Positions 16,538 through 26,768 are shown, counted from the stretch's first letter. The stretch is 64,000 nt of DNA from Halioglobus sp. (GCA_002699145.1 PABK01000060.1:442308-506307); one strand, 5' to 3'. Numbers and translations are program-made. Notes: generated by a model not told the origin, from the sequence alone.

Positions 16538-16951
16538 ATGAGCCTGTTCAATGTGTTCGAGATCGCCGGCACGTCGCTCACCGCCCAGAGCGTGCGGCTC
16601 AACACCATCGCCAGCAACCTGGCCAATGCCGGCGTGGTGGGTGACAACCCCGATGACATCTACCGCGCGCGCTACCCGGTGTTTTCCACCATCATGAGCG
16701 AGGCGCGCATGTCCGGCGCCGCGGCGGGGGTCAAGGTGGACGGTATCGTGGAGAGCGAGGTGGAGGCGCGCAAGGAGTACGCCCCCGGGCACCCGATGGC
16801 CGACGGTGAGGGCTATATCTATCGCTCGAACATCAACACTGTCGAGGAGATGGCCAACATGATCTCGGCGTCGCGCTCCTACCAGAGCAGTGTCGAGGCG
16901 ATGAATACCACCAAGCAGCTCATCATGCGCACACTGAGCATGGGTAGCTGA
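16538..16951 (+). CDS. flgC: Flagellar proximal rod protein FlgC
   Basis: A 137-residue rod protein. N-terminal FNVFEIAGTSLTAQSVRLNT then IASNLANAG, with a C-terminal EEMANMISASRSYQSSVEAMN helix cut by the usual heptads (TTKQLIMRTLSMG). GAGGAG is placed well before the ATG. It is translated directly after flgB and is the second gene of the rod-hook operon. Confidence 0.95.
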   Translation: MSLFNVFEIAGTSLTAQSVRLNTIASNLANAGVVGDNPDDIYRARYPVFSTIMSEARMSGAAAGVKVDGIVESEVEARKEYAPGHPMADGEGYIYRSNINTVEEMANMISASRSYQSSVEAMNTTKQLIMRTLSMGS

Positions 16952-16989
16952 GCATTGATTAACCAGGCCACGAGCGGAGCCTAACACCG

Positions 16990-17661
16990 ATGGAAGCAAC
17001 CCAGAGCCTGTCTGACCTCTTTCCTACCACGACTGCCGGCAGCGCGGCGGCCTCGAACCCCTCCGAGCTGGGGCAGGAGGACTTCCTCGAGCTGATGGTG
17101 GCGCAGATGGAGAACCAGGACCCCACCAAGCCGATGGATAACTTCGAGTTCCTGTCGCAAATCGCCCAGTTCGGCACGGTGGACGGCATCCAGAGCATCG
17201 AACAGAGCATCTCGCAGCTGTCCGCCGCGATGTACGCCTCGCAGACACTGCAGGCCGCCGGGCTGGTCGGCAGCAAGGTGATGACCGATTCGAACCTCGG
17301 CACCCTGGCCGCCGGAGAAACCCTCAGCGCGAGTGTCGATGTCCCCGCCGCCAATACCGGGTTGACGCTGTATATCCAGGACATGAGCGGCCAGCTGGTG
17401 CATACGCGCCAGCTCGGCGTGCAGGCCTCCGGGGAGCTCAAGGTGGAGTGGGATGGCCTGGATGATAGCGGCGACCCGGTACTGCCGGGGCAGTACCGCA
17501 TCAGCGCGGAAACGGAAATTGATGGTGAAGCCCAGGCGGTGCCGGTGTACGCGCACACCGTGGTGGACTCGGTGACGGTCGATCGCAGTGGCGGTGGCGT
17601 CACCCTGAATCTGGCGGGGGGTGACCAGGTCGGCATCTCCCAGGTAAGAAGCTTCTTGTAA
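16990..17661 (+). CDS. flgD: Flagellar hook-capping scaffold FlgD
   Basis: A 223-residue cap protein required for FlgE polymerisation. The N-terminal signature is LGQEDFLELMVAQMENQDP, then TKPMDNFEFLSQIAQF. The C-terminal part is the paired Ig-like/tudor FlgD domain (LTLYIQDMSGQLV, VEWDGLDDSGDPVLPGQYRI). GGAG is about 13 bases before the ATG. It lies between flgC and flgE as in all related loci. Confidence 0.94.
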   Translation: MEATQSLSDLFPTTTAGSAAASNPSELGQEDFLELMVAQMENQDPTKPMDNFEFLSQIAQFGTVDGIQSIEQSISQLSAAMYASQTLQAAGLVGSKVMTDSNLGTLAAGETLSASVDVPAANTGLTLYIQDMSGQLVHTRQLGVQASGELKVEWDGLDDSGDPVLPGQYRISAETEIDGEAQAVPVYAHTVVDSVTVDRSGGGVTLNLAGGDQVGISQVRSFL

Positions 17662-17706
17662 GTGACAGACTTTTAAGCGAACGGATATTGGTACAGGAGA
17701 AAGCAC

Positions 17707-18972
17707 ATGGCATTTGATACCGCAGTATCGGGAATTAACGCGGCGACAGCCGACCTCGGCGTGATTGGCAACAACATCGCAAACAGCTCCACCACCGGCT
17801 TCAAGACCTCCAGGGCGGAGTTTGCCGACGTCTATGCCACCAGCCTGCTGGGCTCCGGCGGCAATGCCATCGGCAAGGGTGTCAGTCTGACGTCGGTCAC
17901 CCAGGAATTCACCCAGGGCAATATCAGTTTCACCAACAATGCCCTGGACCTGGCCATCAACGGCAACGGTTTCTTCCTGCTCAGTGACGACGGCGCCTCG
18001 CTCTACACCCGCGCCGGCAACTTCCAGGTGGATCGCGAGGGCTACCTGGTGACCAACCAGGGCCACAAGCTGCAGGCCTTCCAGGTCAACGCCAACGGCG
18101 ATATCAACGGCCAGGCCGGTGACCTGCAGCTCGACACCTCGCTGGTCGACCCGGGCGCCACGAGCCTGGCCACCATCATTGCCAACCTGGATTCGCGCGA
18201 AACGCCGCCGGCGATTCCCTTCGGCGGGCCGTTCGACGCCTTCGCCACGCCGCCCACCGTGCCCGACCCGGACTCTTACAACGCGACAACCAGCGCGACT
18301 GTATACGACAGCCTGGGCAATGCGCATATCATGAGCATGTACTTCGTGAAGACCGGCACGGCCAACGAGTGGGAAGTGCACTCGACCATCGACGGTGTCA
18401 CGACCTCCGGGCCGGACACGATTACCTTCCAGTCCAACGGCAAGTTCGACCCGGGCACCCTGCCGATCGAGCTGAGCATCAGCGGGTGGAACCCGCTGAA
18501 TGCAGACGGCACGGCGACGGGCGCCAACGCGCAGGACATCACTGTCTCGCTGTCGCAGTTCACCCAGTTCGGCTCGGATTTCTCCGTCAGCAGCGTGGTG
18601 CAGGACGGTTTCACCACGGGGCAGTTGCTGGGCCTGGACATCGATGACACCGGCATGGTCTTCGCCCGCTACACCAACGGCCAGGCCAGGGCCCTGGGGC
18701 AGGTCGCACTGGCGGGCTTCTCCAACCCCAACGGACTGCAACCGCTGGGCGACACCACCTGGGCGGAGACCTTCTCCTCCGGCGCCGCGACCCTGAGCGC
18801 ACCGGGTAGCGCCGGTCTCGGCGTGTTGCAATCGGGCGCGCTGGAGGAGTCGAACGTGGATATCACGCAGCAGCTGGTGAACATGATCATTGCCCAGCGC
18901 AATTTCCAGGCCAACGCCCAGGTGATCCAGACCGAGGATACGGTCACCCAGACCGTGATCAACCTGCGTTGA
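17707..18972 (+). CDS. flgE: Flagellar hook protein FlgE
   Basis: A 421-residue structural protein of the hook. It has the N-terminal flagellar rod-hook motif (FDTAVSGINAATADLGVIGN then NIANSSTTGFKTSRAEF), the FlgE middle domain (ATVYDSLGNAHIMSMYFVKT) and the C-terminal domain (SGALEESNVDITQQLVNMI, AQRNFQANAQVIQTED). AGGAG lies 7 bases before the start. A 45-base gap separates it from flgD without a recognisable promoter. Confidence 0.96.
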   Translation: MAFDTAVSGINAATADLGVIGNNIANSSTTGFKTSRAEFADVYATSLLGSGGNAIGKGVSLTSVTQEFTQGNISFTNNALDLAINGNGFFLLSDDGASLYTRAGNFQVDREGYLVTNQGHKLQAFQVNANGDINGQAGDLQLDTSLVDPGATSLATIIANLDSRETPPAIPFGGPFDAFATPPTVPDPDSYNATTSATVYDSLGNAHIMSMYFVKTGTANEWEVHSTIDGVTTSGPDTITFQSNGKFDPGTLPIELSISGWNPLNADGTATGANAQDITVSLSQFTQFGSDFSVSSVVQDGFTTGQLLGLDIDDTGMVFARYTNGQARALGQVALAGFSNPNGLQPLGDTTWAETFSSGAATLSAPGSAGLGVLQSGALEESNVDITQQLVNMIIAQRNFQANAQVIQTEDTVTQTVINLR

Positions 18973-18989
18973 TGAGTGGGGCCCGCTGA

Positions 18990-19730
18990 ATGGATCACCT
19001 GGTCTACATCGCCGCCTCCGGCGCCAATGATGTGCTGCTGGCGCAGGCGGTTAATGCCAACAACCTGGCCAATGCCTCCACGGCGGGTTTTCGCGCCGAC
19101 CTGATCTCTGCAAGCAGCGCGTACATGGACGGCCCCGGGCTGGAGAGCCGCTCCTACGCGACGTCCAATGATATCGGTATCGACTTCGACCCGGGCGTGA
19201 TCAACGCCACCGGCCGGGACCTGGATGTCGCGATCAACGGCAAGGGCTGGATCTCCGTGATCGGCGCCGGCGGCGGCGAGGGTCTGAGCCGTCGCGGCGA
19301 CCTGCGCGTGACCTCGCTGGGGCGGCTGGTCGACGGCGCGGGCAACGCGGTGGTGGGCAATTCGGGGCCCATCGCCATCCCGCCGTTCTCGGAGATCTCG
19401 ATAGGCAAGGACGGCACGATCTCCATCGTACCGCTGGGGGAGAACCCGACCACGCTCGCGGTGGTGGACCGCATCAAGTTGTCCAATCCGCCCCAGGGGG
19501 AGCTGGTCAAGGGCGATGACGGCCTGGTGCGTATGCGCAATGGGCAGGAGCCGGTGGCGGACGCGGGGGTCTCCCTGATCGCCGGGTCGCTGGAATCGAG
19601 CAACGTGGATACGGTCGGCGCGATGGTCTACATGATCGAGATCGCGCGCCAGTTCGAGCAGCACACGCGCATGATCAGCGTGGCTGACGAGCTGGACACC
19701 GCGTCCTCGCAGCTGATGAAACTGAGTTGA
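18990..19730 (+). CDS. flgF: Flagellar proximal rod protein FlgF
   Basis: A 246-residue rod protein of the FlgE/F/G family. It starts MDHLVYIAASGANDVLLAQ, has the NNLANASTAGFRADL motif, the DVAINGKGWISV strand and the C-terminal SLESSNVDTVGAMVYMIEIA helix. It is 17 bases after flgE and 11 bases before flgG. Confidence 0.95.
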   Translation: MDHLVYIAASGANDVLLAQAVNANNLANASTAGFRADLISASSAYMDGPGLESRSYATSNDIGIDFDPGVINATGRDLDVAINGKGWISVIGAGGGEGLSRRGDLRVTSLGRLVDGAGNAVVGNSGPIAIPPFSEISIGKDGTISIVPLGENPTTLAVVDRIKLSNPPQGELVKGDDGLVRMRNGQEPVADAGVSLIAGSLESSNVDTVGAMVYMIEIARQFEQHTRMISVADELDTASSQLMKLS

Positions 19731-19741
19731 GGGACTGACCT

Positions 19742-20527
19742 ATGAACCAGGCACTGTGGATTGCCAAGACGGGCTTGGACGCGCAGCAAACCAAGATGTC
19801 GAACATCGCCAACAACCTGGCGAATGCCGGCACCACCGGTTTCAAGTCCAGCCGCGCGATTTTCGCCGACCTGCTGTACCAGAACGTGCGCCAGGTGGGT
19901 GCGCAGTCCTCCCAGGATACCGAACTGCCCTCGGGACTGACGCTGGGTACCGGGGTGCGGACCGTGGCGACGGAGCGGCTGTTCACACAGGGCAACCTGC
20001 AGAAAACCGAGAACAGCCTGGATATGGCGATAGAGGGGCGCGGCTTCTTCCAGGTGCTGCTGCCGGACGGCACCGAGGCCTATACACGCGACGGCACCTT
20101 CCAGCTCAGCGACCAGGGTGAACTGGTCACCGCCTCGGGCTTTGCGATTTCGCCTTCCATCACCATCCCGGAGAACGCCCTGTCGGTGACCGTGGGCGGT
20201 GACGGCACGGTGTCCGTGCGCCTGCCCGGCAACACGGGCAGCAGCCAGATCGGCACCATCCAGCTTGCCGATTTCGTCAACCCCGCGGGACTGCAGGCGG
20301 TGGGCAACAACCTGTTCATCGAGTCCGGTTCCAGCGGTTCGCCGCAATCGGGCAATCCCGGCCTGAATGGCCTCGGCAGGGTCCTGCAGGGTCACGTGGA
20401 GAGTTCCAACGTCAACGTGGTGGAGGAGCTGGTGAACATGATCGAGACCCAGCGGGCCTACGAGATGAACTCGCGCTCCATCTCGACCACCGACCAGATG
20501 CTGCAGTACGTGGCCAACAACCTGTAG
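19742..20527 (+). CDS. flgG: Flagellar distal rod protein FlgG
   Basis: A 261-residue distal rod protein, the usual length. N-terminal [20 protein letters not shown] then [20 protein letters not shown], middle [18 protein letters not shown], and C-terminal [20 protein letters not shown] then [18 protein letters not shown] is just upstream. It is the most conserved member of the axial family here. Confidence 0.97.
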   Translation: MNQALWIAKTGLDAQQTKMSNIANNLANAGTTGFKSSRAIFADLLYQNVRQVGAQSSQDTELPSGLTLGTGVRTVATERLFTQGNLQKTENSLDMAIEGRGFFQVLLPDGTEAYTRDGTFQLSDQGELVTASGFAISPSITIPENALSVTVGGDGTVSVRLPGNTGSSQIGTIQLADFVNPAGLQAVGNNLFIESGSSGSPQSGNPGLNGLGRVLQGHVESSNVNVVEELVNMIETQRAYEMNSRSISTTDQMLQYVANNL

Positions 20528-20530
20528 GTA

Positions 20531-21223
20531 ATGTCTATGCGCTCGCCAACGGTATCGCTCTTTCTGCTCGCCGCGGCGCTGCTGGCTGGCTGTAGCTCGC
20601 CGAACCGGGTGCACCCGGACTACGCGGCGCTGGAGCCGGCCGTGGAGTACCCGGAGCCGGCCGAACTGGAGCCCACCGGTGCGATCCTGCACACCGAGGC
20701 GCGCACCATGGTGCTGTTCGAGGACCTGCGTCCGGCGCAGGTCGGCGACATCCTCACCGTGGTGCTGGCCGAGTCCACCGACGCCGCCAAGAGCAGCGAC
20801 ACCACCGTGGACAAGAGCAATAGCAACAGTGTCGCCAACCCGTTGCTGGCGGGCAAGTTCAGGGATTTTGGCGACGACAATACGCTGGAGTTCGAACTCT
20901 CCTCGGATCACGCCTTCGAGGGAGAGAGCGCCAGCAACCAGAGCAACAGGCTCGAGGGCAGCATCACCGTGACCGTCGCCAGGGTGCTGCCCAGCGGCAA
21001 CCTTTACGTGCAGGGTGAGAAGTGGATCAACATCAACCAGGGCAACGAATACATTCGTTTGCGCGGCATCGTGCGCCCGGTGGATATCCAGGCGGACAAC
21101 ACGATCCTGTCCACGCAGGTGGCGGACGCGCGCATTTCCTACTCTGGTACCGGCGCGACCGCCGACGCCAACCAGATGGGCTGGCTGTCGCGCTTCTTCG
21201 TCAGTCCTTTCTGGCCGTTCTGA
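20531..21223 (+). CDS. flgH: Flagellar L-ring lipoprotein FlgH
   Basis: A 230-residue outer-membrane lipoprotein forming the L ring. It has a lipoprotein signal with lipobox LLAGC (Cys21). It contains the family motifs [16 protein letters not shown] and [20 protein letters not shown], then [18 protein letters not shown] and [10 protein letters not shown]. It begins 3 bases after the flgG stop codon. Confidence 0.96.
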   Translation: MSMRSPTVSLFLLAAALLAGCSSPNRVHPDYAALEPAVEYPEPAELEPTGAILHTEARTMVLFEDLRPAQVGDILTVVLAESTDAAKSSDTTVDKSNSNSVANPLLAGKFRDFGDDNTLEFELSSDHAFEGESASNQSNRLEGSITVTVARVLPSGNLYVQGEKWININQGNEYIRLRGIVRPVDIQADNTILSTQVADARISYSGTGATADANQMGWLSRFFVSPFWPF

Positions 21224-21234
21224 GGGTGATCACC

Positions 21235-22362
21235 ATGGGATTCCAGCGTGCGATGAAAACCTGCTTGCGGGCGGCTGCCGTGCTGCTGCTGGCCGCCCCC
21301 GTGCAGTTCGCGGCGGCCGAGCGCATCAAGGATATCGGCACCTTCGACGGGGTGCGCAGCAACCAACTGATCGGCTACGGCCTGGTGGTCGGCCTGGACG
21401 GCTCCGGCGACCAGACCACACAGACCCCCTTTACCGTGCAGAGCGTGAAAAACATGCTCGCCAAGCTCGGCGTGGTGCTGGATTCGAGGATCGATCCGCA
21501 GCTGAAGAACGTCGCCGCCGTGATGGTGCACGCGGAGCTGCCGCCGTTTGCCCGCCCCGGCCAGACCATTGACGTCACCGTGTCCTCGCTGGGCAACGCC
21601 AAGAGCCTGCGCGGCGGATCACTGCTGATGACCCCCCTGAAGGGGGCGGACGGCCGCGTCTACGCGATGGCCCAGGGCAACATGGTGGTCAGCGGCTTCG
21701 GCGCCGAAGGGGCGGATGGCTCCAGCGTCGCGGTCAACGTGGTCAACTCGGGGCGCATCCCCAGCGGCGCCACGGTGGAGCGCGCGGTACCCAGCCCCTT
21801 CGGCCTGGACGACAAACTGGTGATGAGCCTGCACTCGCCGGATTTCACCACCGCCCTGCGGGTCGCGCAGAGCATCAACCAGGGCCTGGGCCAGGAAGTC
21901 GCCCGGCCGGTCAACGGCGGCACCATCGAGATCGACACCCCGGCCGACCCGGCGGCGAAAGTGGCGTTTGTGTCCACGGTGGAGAACCTGACCGTGGACC
22001 CGGGCTCCGCCCCGGCGCGCGTCATCGTCAATTCGCGCAGCGGCACGGTGGTCATCGGCAGCGAGGTGCGCGTGCTGCCGGCGGCGGTGGCGCACGGCAA
22101 TCTCACCGTGAGCATCTCGGAAAACTACCAGGTGAGCCAGCCCGGCCCGCTGGCCAGGCGCGGCGAGACGGTGGTCACGCCCGAGTCCGAGGTATCGGTG
22201 CAGCAGGAGGGCGCGCGCATGTTCTACATCGATCCCGGCACCACCCTGCGCGACGTGGTCGCGGCGGTCAACCGTGTCGGTGCGGCCCCCGGTGATCTCG
22301 TCGCCATTCTCGAGGCGCTGGAAAAAGCCGGCGCCCTGCGCGCGCACCTGACGGTGATCTAG
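21235..22362 (+). CDS. flgI: Flagellar P-ring protein FlgI
   Basis: A 375-residue periplasmic ring protein. The start at 21235 gives a clean signal peptide ([20 protein letters not shown]); the open frame extends further upstream into flgH and is rejected. Family motifs include [32 protein letters not shown] and [17 protein letters not shown]. The C-terminal region carries [20 protein letters not shown]. Assembly needs FlgA, encoded divergently. Confidence 0.96.
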   Translation: MGFQRAMKTCLRAAAVLLLAAPVQFAAAERIKDIGTFDGVRSNQLIGYGLVVGLDGSGDQTTQTPFTVQSVKNMLAKLGVVLDSRIDPQLKNVAAVMVHAELPPFARPGQTIDVTVSSLGNAKSLRGGSLLMTPLKGADGRVYAMAQGNMVVSGFGAEGADGSSVAVNVVNSGRIPSGATVERAVPSPFGLDDKLVMSLHSPDFTTALRVAQSINQGLGQEVARPVNGGTIEIDTPADPAAKVAFVSTVENLTVDPGSAPARVIVNSRSGTVVIGSEVRVLPAAVAHGNLTVSISENYQVSQPGPLARRGETVVTPESEVSVQQEGARMFYIDPGTTLRDVVAAVNRVGAAPGDLVAILEALEKAGALRAHLTVI

Positions 22363-22371
22363 GTCGCGCGC

Positions 22372-23355
22372 ATGAATACCGCCCAGGCCAGCGCGTTCTA
22401 CGACATCCAGGGACTGGCGTCCCTGCGCGCCCAGGCGTCGACCGCGCCGGGGCAGGCGACGCGCGAGGTCGGCGCGCAGTTCGAGGCGCTGTTCATGCAG
22501 ATGATGGTCAAGTCCATGCGCGAGGCGACGATTTCCGGCGGCTTGTTCGACAGCAACCAGATGGACTTCTACCAGGGCATGTTTGACCAGCAGGTCTCGT
22601 TGCACCTGTCGCGGCAGGGCGCCCTGGGCCTGTCGGATATCCTGGTGGAGCAACTGGACGGCAACCCGGCCGCCACCGGGCGCACCCAGCAGGCGGGTGA
22701 GGAATTGCGCCCCGAGCTCTTGCTGGCGCGGCGCGGCAATGCCAGCCCCGCCGCGGCGATGCCGCTGATGCCCGGCGCCAGCGCTGCGGCGCCCGCGGCT
22801 GCATCCGCAGCTGCCACCGGGCAGTCGGGCTGGCTGCCGGAATCTCCCGAGAAATTTATCCGCGGTGTGTGGCGTTACGCGGCTGATGCCGCGGCGCGCA
22901 TCGGCCTGGACCCCGACGTGCTGGTGGCGCAGTCCGCCCTCGAGACGGGCTGGGGGCGCAAGGTGATGAAGGCCGCGGATGGCGGCAGCAGTTTCAACCT
23001 GTTCGGCATCAAGGCGGATGCGCGCTGGGACGGTGCATCCACCTCGGTGAACACGCTGGAATACCGCGACGGGATTGCGCAAGTCCAGCGCGCCAGTTTC
23101 CGCGTCTACGAATCCATACGCGAGAGCTTTGACGACTACGTCGATTTTCTCACCAGCAACCCGCGTTACCAGGATGCGCTCGGCAAGGTCCGGGACGGGC
23201 GCGAATTCCTGCGTGAGCTGCAGGGCGCCGGCTATGCCACCGATCCCGCATACGCCGACAAGATCATCAACATCATCGATACCGAGGCCTATGGCCCGGT
23301 GTTCGAGGCGCTAAAGAGTACGGCGTCGCTGTCGCTAACCGGACAGAACGGATAA
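22372..23355 (+). CDS. flgJ: Flagellar rod cap / peptidoglycan hydrolase FlgJ
   Basis: A 327-residue two-domain protein. The N-terminal rod-cap domain (about residues 10-95; REVGAQFEALFMQMMVKSMR) is joined by an Ala/Pro-rich linker to a C-terminal glucosaminidase-type muramidase (about 155-320; SPEKFIRGVWRYAADAAARI, AQSALETGWGRKV). Catalytic Glu is E191. The enzyme opens the cell wall for the growing rod. Its last codons also contain a probable sigma-28 promoter for flgKL (23312-23338). Confidence 0.95.
   Translation: MNTAQASAFYDIQGLASLRAQASTAPGQATREVGAQFEALFMQMMVKSMREATISGGLFDSNQMDFYQGMFDQQVSLHLSRQGALGLSDILVEQLDGNPAATGRTQQAGEELRPELLLARRGNASPAAAMPLMPGASAAAPAAASAAATGQSGWLPESPEKFIRGVWRYAADAAARIGLDPDVLVAQSALETGWGRKVMKAADGGSSFNLFGIKADARWDGASTSVNTLEYRDGIAQVQRASFRVYESIRESFDDYVDFLTSNPRYQDALGKVRDGREFLRELQGAGYATDPAYADKIINIIDTEAYGPVFEALKSTASLSLTGQNG
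23312..23338 (+). promoter_or_regulatory. Sigma-28 promoter for flgKL inside the end of flgJ
   Basis: TAAAGAGT-N11-GTCGCTAA, six of eight bases in each half and exact spacing relative to TAAAGTTT-N11-GCCGATAA. It ends about 48 bases before the flgK start, allowing late expression of the hook-junction proteins. Confidence 0.6.
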
Positions 23356-23385
23356 CCCTCCACGGCGAGGGCAGGAAACCAGGTT

Positions 23386-25302
23386 TTGGCGGATCTTCTG
23401 AATTTGGGCACGACGTCGCTGTTGTCACTGCAGCGGGCGATCTCTACCACCGGGCATAACATCGCGAATGTTAATACCGAGGGGTACAGCCGCCAGCGGG
23501 TGAATTTCGCCACACAACCGACGCAATTCCAGGGCGGCAGCTATTTCGGCAGCGGCGTCACTATCGATTCCGTGGAGCGCATCTACGACCAGTACCTGGC
23601 GGCGGACGTGCGCGAACGCACCTCCAGCCAGGCGCAGTTCGAGACCTACTACTCGCTCGCCAGCCGGCTCGACGGCCTCATGGCCGACCCCGCGGTGGGG
23701 CTGGGCCCGGTGCTGGACGGCTTTTTCGGCGCGGTGCAGGACGTCGCCAACAACCCGGGTTCCCTGCCCGAGCGGCAGGTACTGCTCGCCGAAGCCCAGA
23801 CCCTGGCGGACCGTTTTCACTACCTCGACGCGAACTTCCGCAACCTCGACAGCGAAATCAACGCGCGCATAGAGGCGGTGGTCGGGGAGGTCAATTCACT
23901 GGCGCAGGGCATCGCCGATCTCAACCGCCAGATCACCCAGGCCGCCGCGCGCGGCGGTGGTGACGCGGCGCCGGACCTGCTGGACGCCAGGGACCGGCTG
24001 GTCAACGAACTGGCGGGCAAGATCAGCGTCACCACGGTGGAGCAGTCGGACGGTTCACTGAACGTGATGATCGGCAACGGCCAGCCGCTGGTGGTGGGCA
24101 CCACCGCGGAGCGGTTCCAGACCGCGGCGGACCCCGCCGATCCCACGCAGACCATGGTCGGCGTGGCGAACCCGGCTGGCGAGCTCACTGACCTGGCGCG
24201 CTTCCTGGGCGGCGGTGAACTGGGCGCGTTGCTGGATTTTCGCGGCCAGACCCTGAACAACGCGCGCAACCAGCTCGGCCTGGTGGCCGCGGGCGTGACG
24301 GCGGCGTTCAACGAGCAAAACCGCCTGGGCATTGACCTGAACGGTCAGCCGGGCGGCGATTTCTTCCTGCCGCTGGACGCCACACTCACCGCCCAGCAGG
24401 GCAACTCCGGCCTGTCCGCCGTCGCGGCGACGATCGACGACGTCGGTGCGCTGACCGGCGACGACTACTCGGTGAGGTACAGCGGCGGGCAGTGGACCGT
24501 CACCAATCTCGGCACGGGGGTGGCCCAGTCGGGCGCCGGGCCGTTCACCGTGGACGGCCTGAGCATCGCCGCCTCCGGCACGCCCGCGGAGGGAGACGCC
24601 TTTACCGTCCAGCCCACGCGCCAGAGCGCCACCCTGTTCGCGGTCGCCATCACCGACCCGGCGACCTTCGCCGCGGCGGCGCCCCTGCGCGGCCAGGCCA
24701 GCCTGGGTAATACGGGCTCAGCAGATATCGACGCGCTGGTCGTCAACGACAGCGCGGGGCTGCCCCTGGGGAGTCCGGTCACGCTGACGTTCAACCCGGA
24801 CGCGCTGGGCCCGGGCGTGCCCGGCTATGACGTCGCCGGTATCGCCGGCGGCCCCCTGGCCTACGATCCGCTGACCGAGAGCAACGGCAAGACCTTCACC
24901 CTGGGCGGTTTCGAGGTCACGCTCAGCGGTTCTCCCGGCGCCGGTGACGTGCTGAGCATAGAGAACAACAGCGGCGCCAGCGGCGACAATCGCAACGCGC
25001 TGGCGCTGGCGGGACTGCAGACCGAGCGCGGGTTGTTCGGCGGCACGGCCAGCTTCCAGGACGCCTACGGCAGCCTGGTCGCGGATATCGGTGTGCAGAC
25101 GCGGCAGGCGCAGACCGGCAGCGAGACCGAAAGCGTGCTGCTGGAACAGTCGATCGCGGCGCGCGACAGCGTCTCGGGGGTCAACCTGGACGAGGAAGCG
25201 GCCAACCTGATCCGCTTCCAGCAGGCCTACCAGGCGGCGGCGCAGTTTATCGCCGTCGCCGACCAGGTATTCCAGACCCTGCTCAACGCGACGCAACGGT
25301 AG
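23386..25302 (+). CDS. flgK: Flagellar hook-filament junction protein FlgK (HAP1)
   Basis: A 638-residue junction protein. It begins at a TTG codon (MADLLNLGTTSLLSLQRAIS) with AGGAA upstream; no ATG gives the conserved N-terminus. Family motifs are TTGHNIANVNTEGYSRQRVN and the C-terminal SGVNLDEEAANLIRFQQAYQ then AAAQFIAVADQVFQTLL. A long middle domain is typical. It is co-transcribed with flgL 9 bases later, and both proteins are clients of FlgN. Confidence 0.95.
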   Translation: MADLLNLGTTSLLSLQRAISTTGHNIANVNTEGYSRQRVNFATQPTQFQGGSYFGSGVTIDSVERIYDQYLAADVRERTSSQAQFETYYSLASRLDGLMADPAVGLGPVLDGFFGAVQDVANNPGSLPERQVLLAEAQTLADRFHYLDANFRNLDSEINARIEAVVGEVNSLAQGIADLNRQITQAAARGGGDAAPDLLDARDRLVNELAGKISVTTVEQSDGSLNVMIGNGQPLVVGTTAERFQTAADPADPTQTMVGVANPAGELTDLARFLGGGELGALLDFRGQTLNNARNQLGLVAAGVTAAFNEQNRLGIDLNGQPGGDFFLPLDATLTAQQGNSGLSAVAATIDDVGALTGDDYSVRYSGGQWTVTNLGTGVAQSGAGPFTVDGLSIAASGTPAEGDAFTVQPTRQSATLFAVAITDPATFAAAAPLRGQASLGNTGSADIDALVVNDSAGLPLGSPVTLTFNPDALGPGVPGYDVAGIAGGPLAYDPLTESNGKTFTLGGFEVTLSGSPGAGDVLSIENNSGASGDNRNALALAGLQTERGLFGGTASFQDAYGSLVADIGVQTRQAQTGSETESVLLEQSIAARDSVSGVNLDEEAANLIRFQQAYQAAAQFIAVADQVFQTLLNATQR

Positions 25303-25311
25303 GTATCCGAC

Positions 25312-26514
25312 ATGCGCATGTCCAGTGTCCAGATTTTCCAGCAGGGCGTGTCGTCCATCCTGGCGCAGCAGGCCCAGGCGGCGCGCACCGAGCAGCAACT
25401 GGCGACCGGCCGCCGGATTCTCACGCCGGCGGACGACCCGGTGGCCGCCGCCCAGGTCCTGGATATCACCCAGGACCTCGAGCGCGTGGACCAGTACCAG
25501 CGCAACGCCAATCTCGCCGAGGGCCAGCTCGCCCTGGAGGACACGGTCCTGGCCGATGTGGGCAATATCCTGCAGCGCGTGCGCGAACTGGTGGTGCAGG
25601 CGAACAACGCCAGCCAGGGCCCCGAAACCCGCGCCGGTATTGCCACCGAGGTCGAGGCGCGCATCGACGAACTGCTGGCGCTGGCCAACACCAGCGACGC
25701 CACCGGCGAGTACATTTTCGCCGGCTACCAGGCCCAGACACAGCCGTTTACCCGCCAGGGCGGCGGTGTCGGCTATGCCGGCGACGACGGCCAGCGCTAC
25801 CTGCAGGTGGGTAACGCCACCCAGGTCGCGGTGCGCGATTCCGGCACGGCGGTGTTCCGCTCGGTGCCCACGGGTAACGGGACGTTTTCCATCGCCGCCG
25901 CCGCGGCCAACGCCGGCACGGCGGTCGCGGGCCAGAGCAGCGTCGTTTCGGGCTTCGCGGCCGACCAGTACAGTATTGCATTCAGCCAGGCGACGCCCGC
26001 GGACCCGGTGACTTACCAGGTGCTGGACTCCGGTGCGGGCGTGGTCGCCAGCGGCACCTACAGCGACGGCGACAGCATCGAGTTCGCCGGCGTGAGCGTC
26101 GCCTTCAGTGGCCAGCCCGCGGACGGCGACAGCTTCGACGTGGCGCCGGCGGTGAAACAGGACATGTTCTCCCTGCTGCAGGGCATCGTCGATGACCTCA
26201 ACGGCGCCGGTACGGCGCCGGCGGAGATCGCCGCGCTGAACAACGCCCTGGGACAGGCGCTGAACGGCATCGACCAGGCGCTCGGCAAGACCCTCGAGGT
26301 GCGTGCCGACGTGGGTGTGCGCCTGGCCCAGGTGGAAAACCAGCTGGATATCAACGACCAGTTCAACCTGCAGCTGCAGGAGACCCTGTCCGGCATACAG
26401 GACCTGGATTACGCCGAGGCCATCAGCCGCTTCAACCTCGAGCTGACGGCGCTGCAGGCGGCCCAGCAGGCCTACGCCAGAATGTACGAGATGTCGCTGT
26501 TCAACTACCTCTGA
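25312..26514 (+). CDS. flgL: Flagellar hook-filament junction protein FlgL (HAP3)
   Basis: A 400-residue junction protein related to flagellin. The N-terminal RMSSVQIFQQGVSSILAQQA and LATGRRILTPADDPVAAAQV, then the flagellin-like coiled region and a C-terminal LSGIQDLDYAEAISRFNLEL then LQAAQQAYARM helix. It is last in the flg operon. A 7-bp hairpin lies 28 bases after its stop. Confidence 0.95.
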   Translation: MRMSSVQIFQQGVSSILAQQAQAARTEQQLATGRRILTPADDPVAAAQVLDITQDLERVDQYQRNANLAEGQLALEDTVLADVGNILQRVRELVVQANNASQGPETRAGIATEVEARIDELLALANTSDATGEYIFAGYQAQTQPFTRQGGGVGYAGDDGQRYLQVGNATQVAVRDSGTAVFRSVPTGNGTFSIAAAAANAGTAVAGQSSVVSGFAADQYSIAFSQATPADPVTYQVLDSGAGVVASGTYSDGDSIEFAGVSVAFSGQPADGDSFDVAPAVKQDMFSLLQGIVDDLNGAGTAPAEIAALNNALGQALNGIDQALGKTLEVRADVGVRLAQVENQLDINDQFNLQLQETLSGIQDLDYAEAISRFNLELTALQAAQQAYARMYEMSLFNYL

Positions 26515-26541
26515 GCGCCGCTTTCCGGCGTGCCGGGCGCC

Positions 26542-26562
26542 GTGGCGCCTGAGGCGCGCCAC
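26542..26562 (+). terminator. Hairpin after flgL
   Basis: GTGGCGC-N7-GCGCCAC perfect 7-bp stem, 28 bases after the flgL stop. No immediate T-run follows, so it is a weak or Rho-assisted terminator at best. Confidence 0.4.
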
Positions 26563-26631
26563 CCGCAAGCCTGAAATTTTCACAATCCGGGCCGCCGCGA
26601 CGGAAAAACCTGCGGATTCCCCTTTTCACTC

Positions 26632-26658
26632 TAAAGTTTTCCCGCCAGGGGTCGACAA
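26632..26658 (+). promoter_or_regulatory. Sigma-28 (FliA) promoter for fliC
   Basis: TAAAGTTT-N11-GTCGACAA: the -35 half is a perfect match and the -10 half six of eight, with exact spacing. The predicted start is near 26666, leaving about 100 bases of untranslated leader before fliC. Confidence 0.88.
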
Positions 26659-26768
26659 ATCAGGTGTCGACAGTGCGAATCACGGTCGATATGTGATTCT
26701 AACGGCAATAACTAACCGAGACGGTTCCAGGCAACATCGGCACCGGGGTGAAAAAAGGGGATATCTCC

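Noticed and set aside
16981-18831. A 616-codon minus-strand open frame over flgD and flgE
   Set aside because: Antisense shadow; low-complexity Val/Arg/Gln translation and no ribosome site.
24718-26583. A 621-codon minus-strand open frame over flgK and flgL
   Set aside because: Antisense shadow of two conserved genes with no family pattern.
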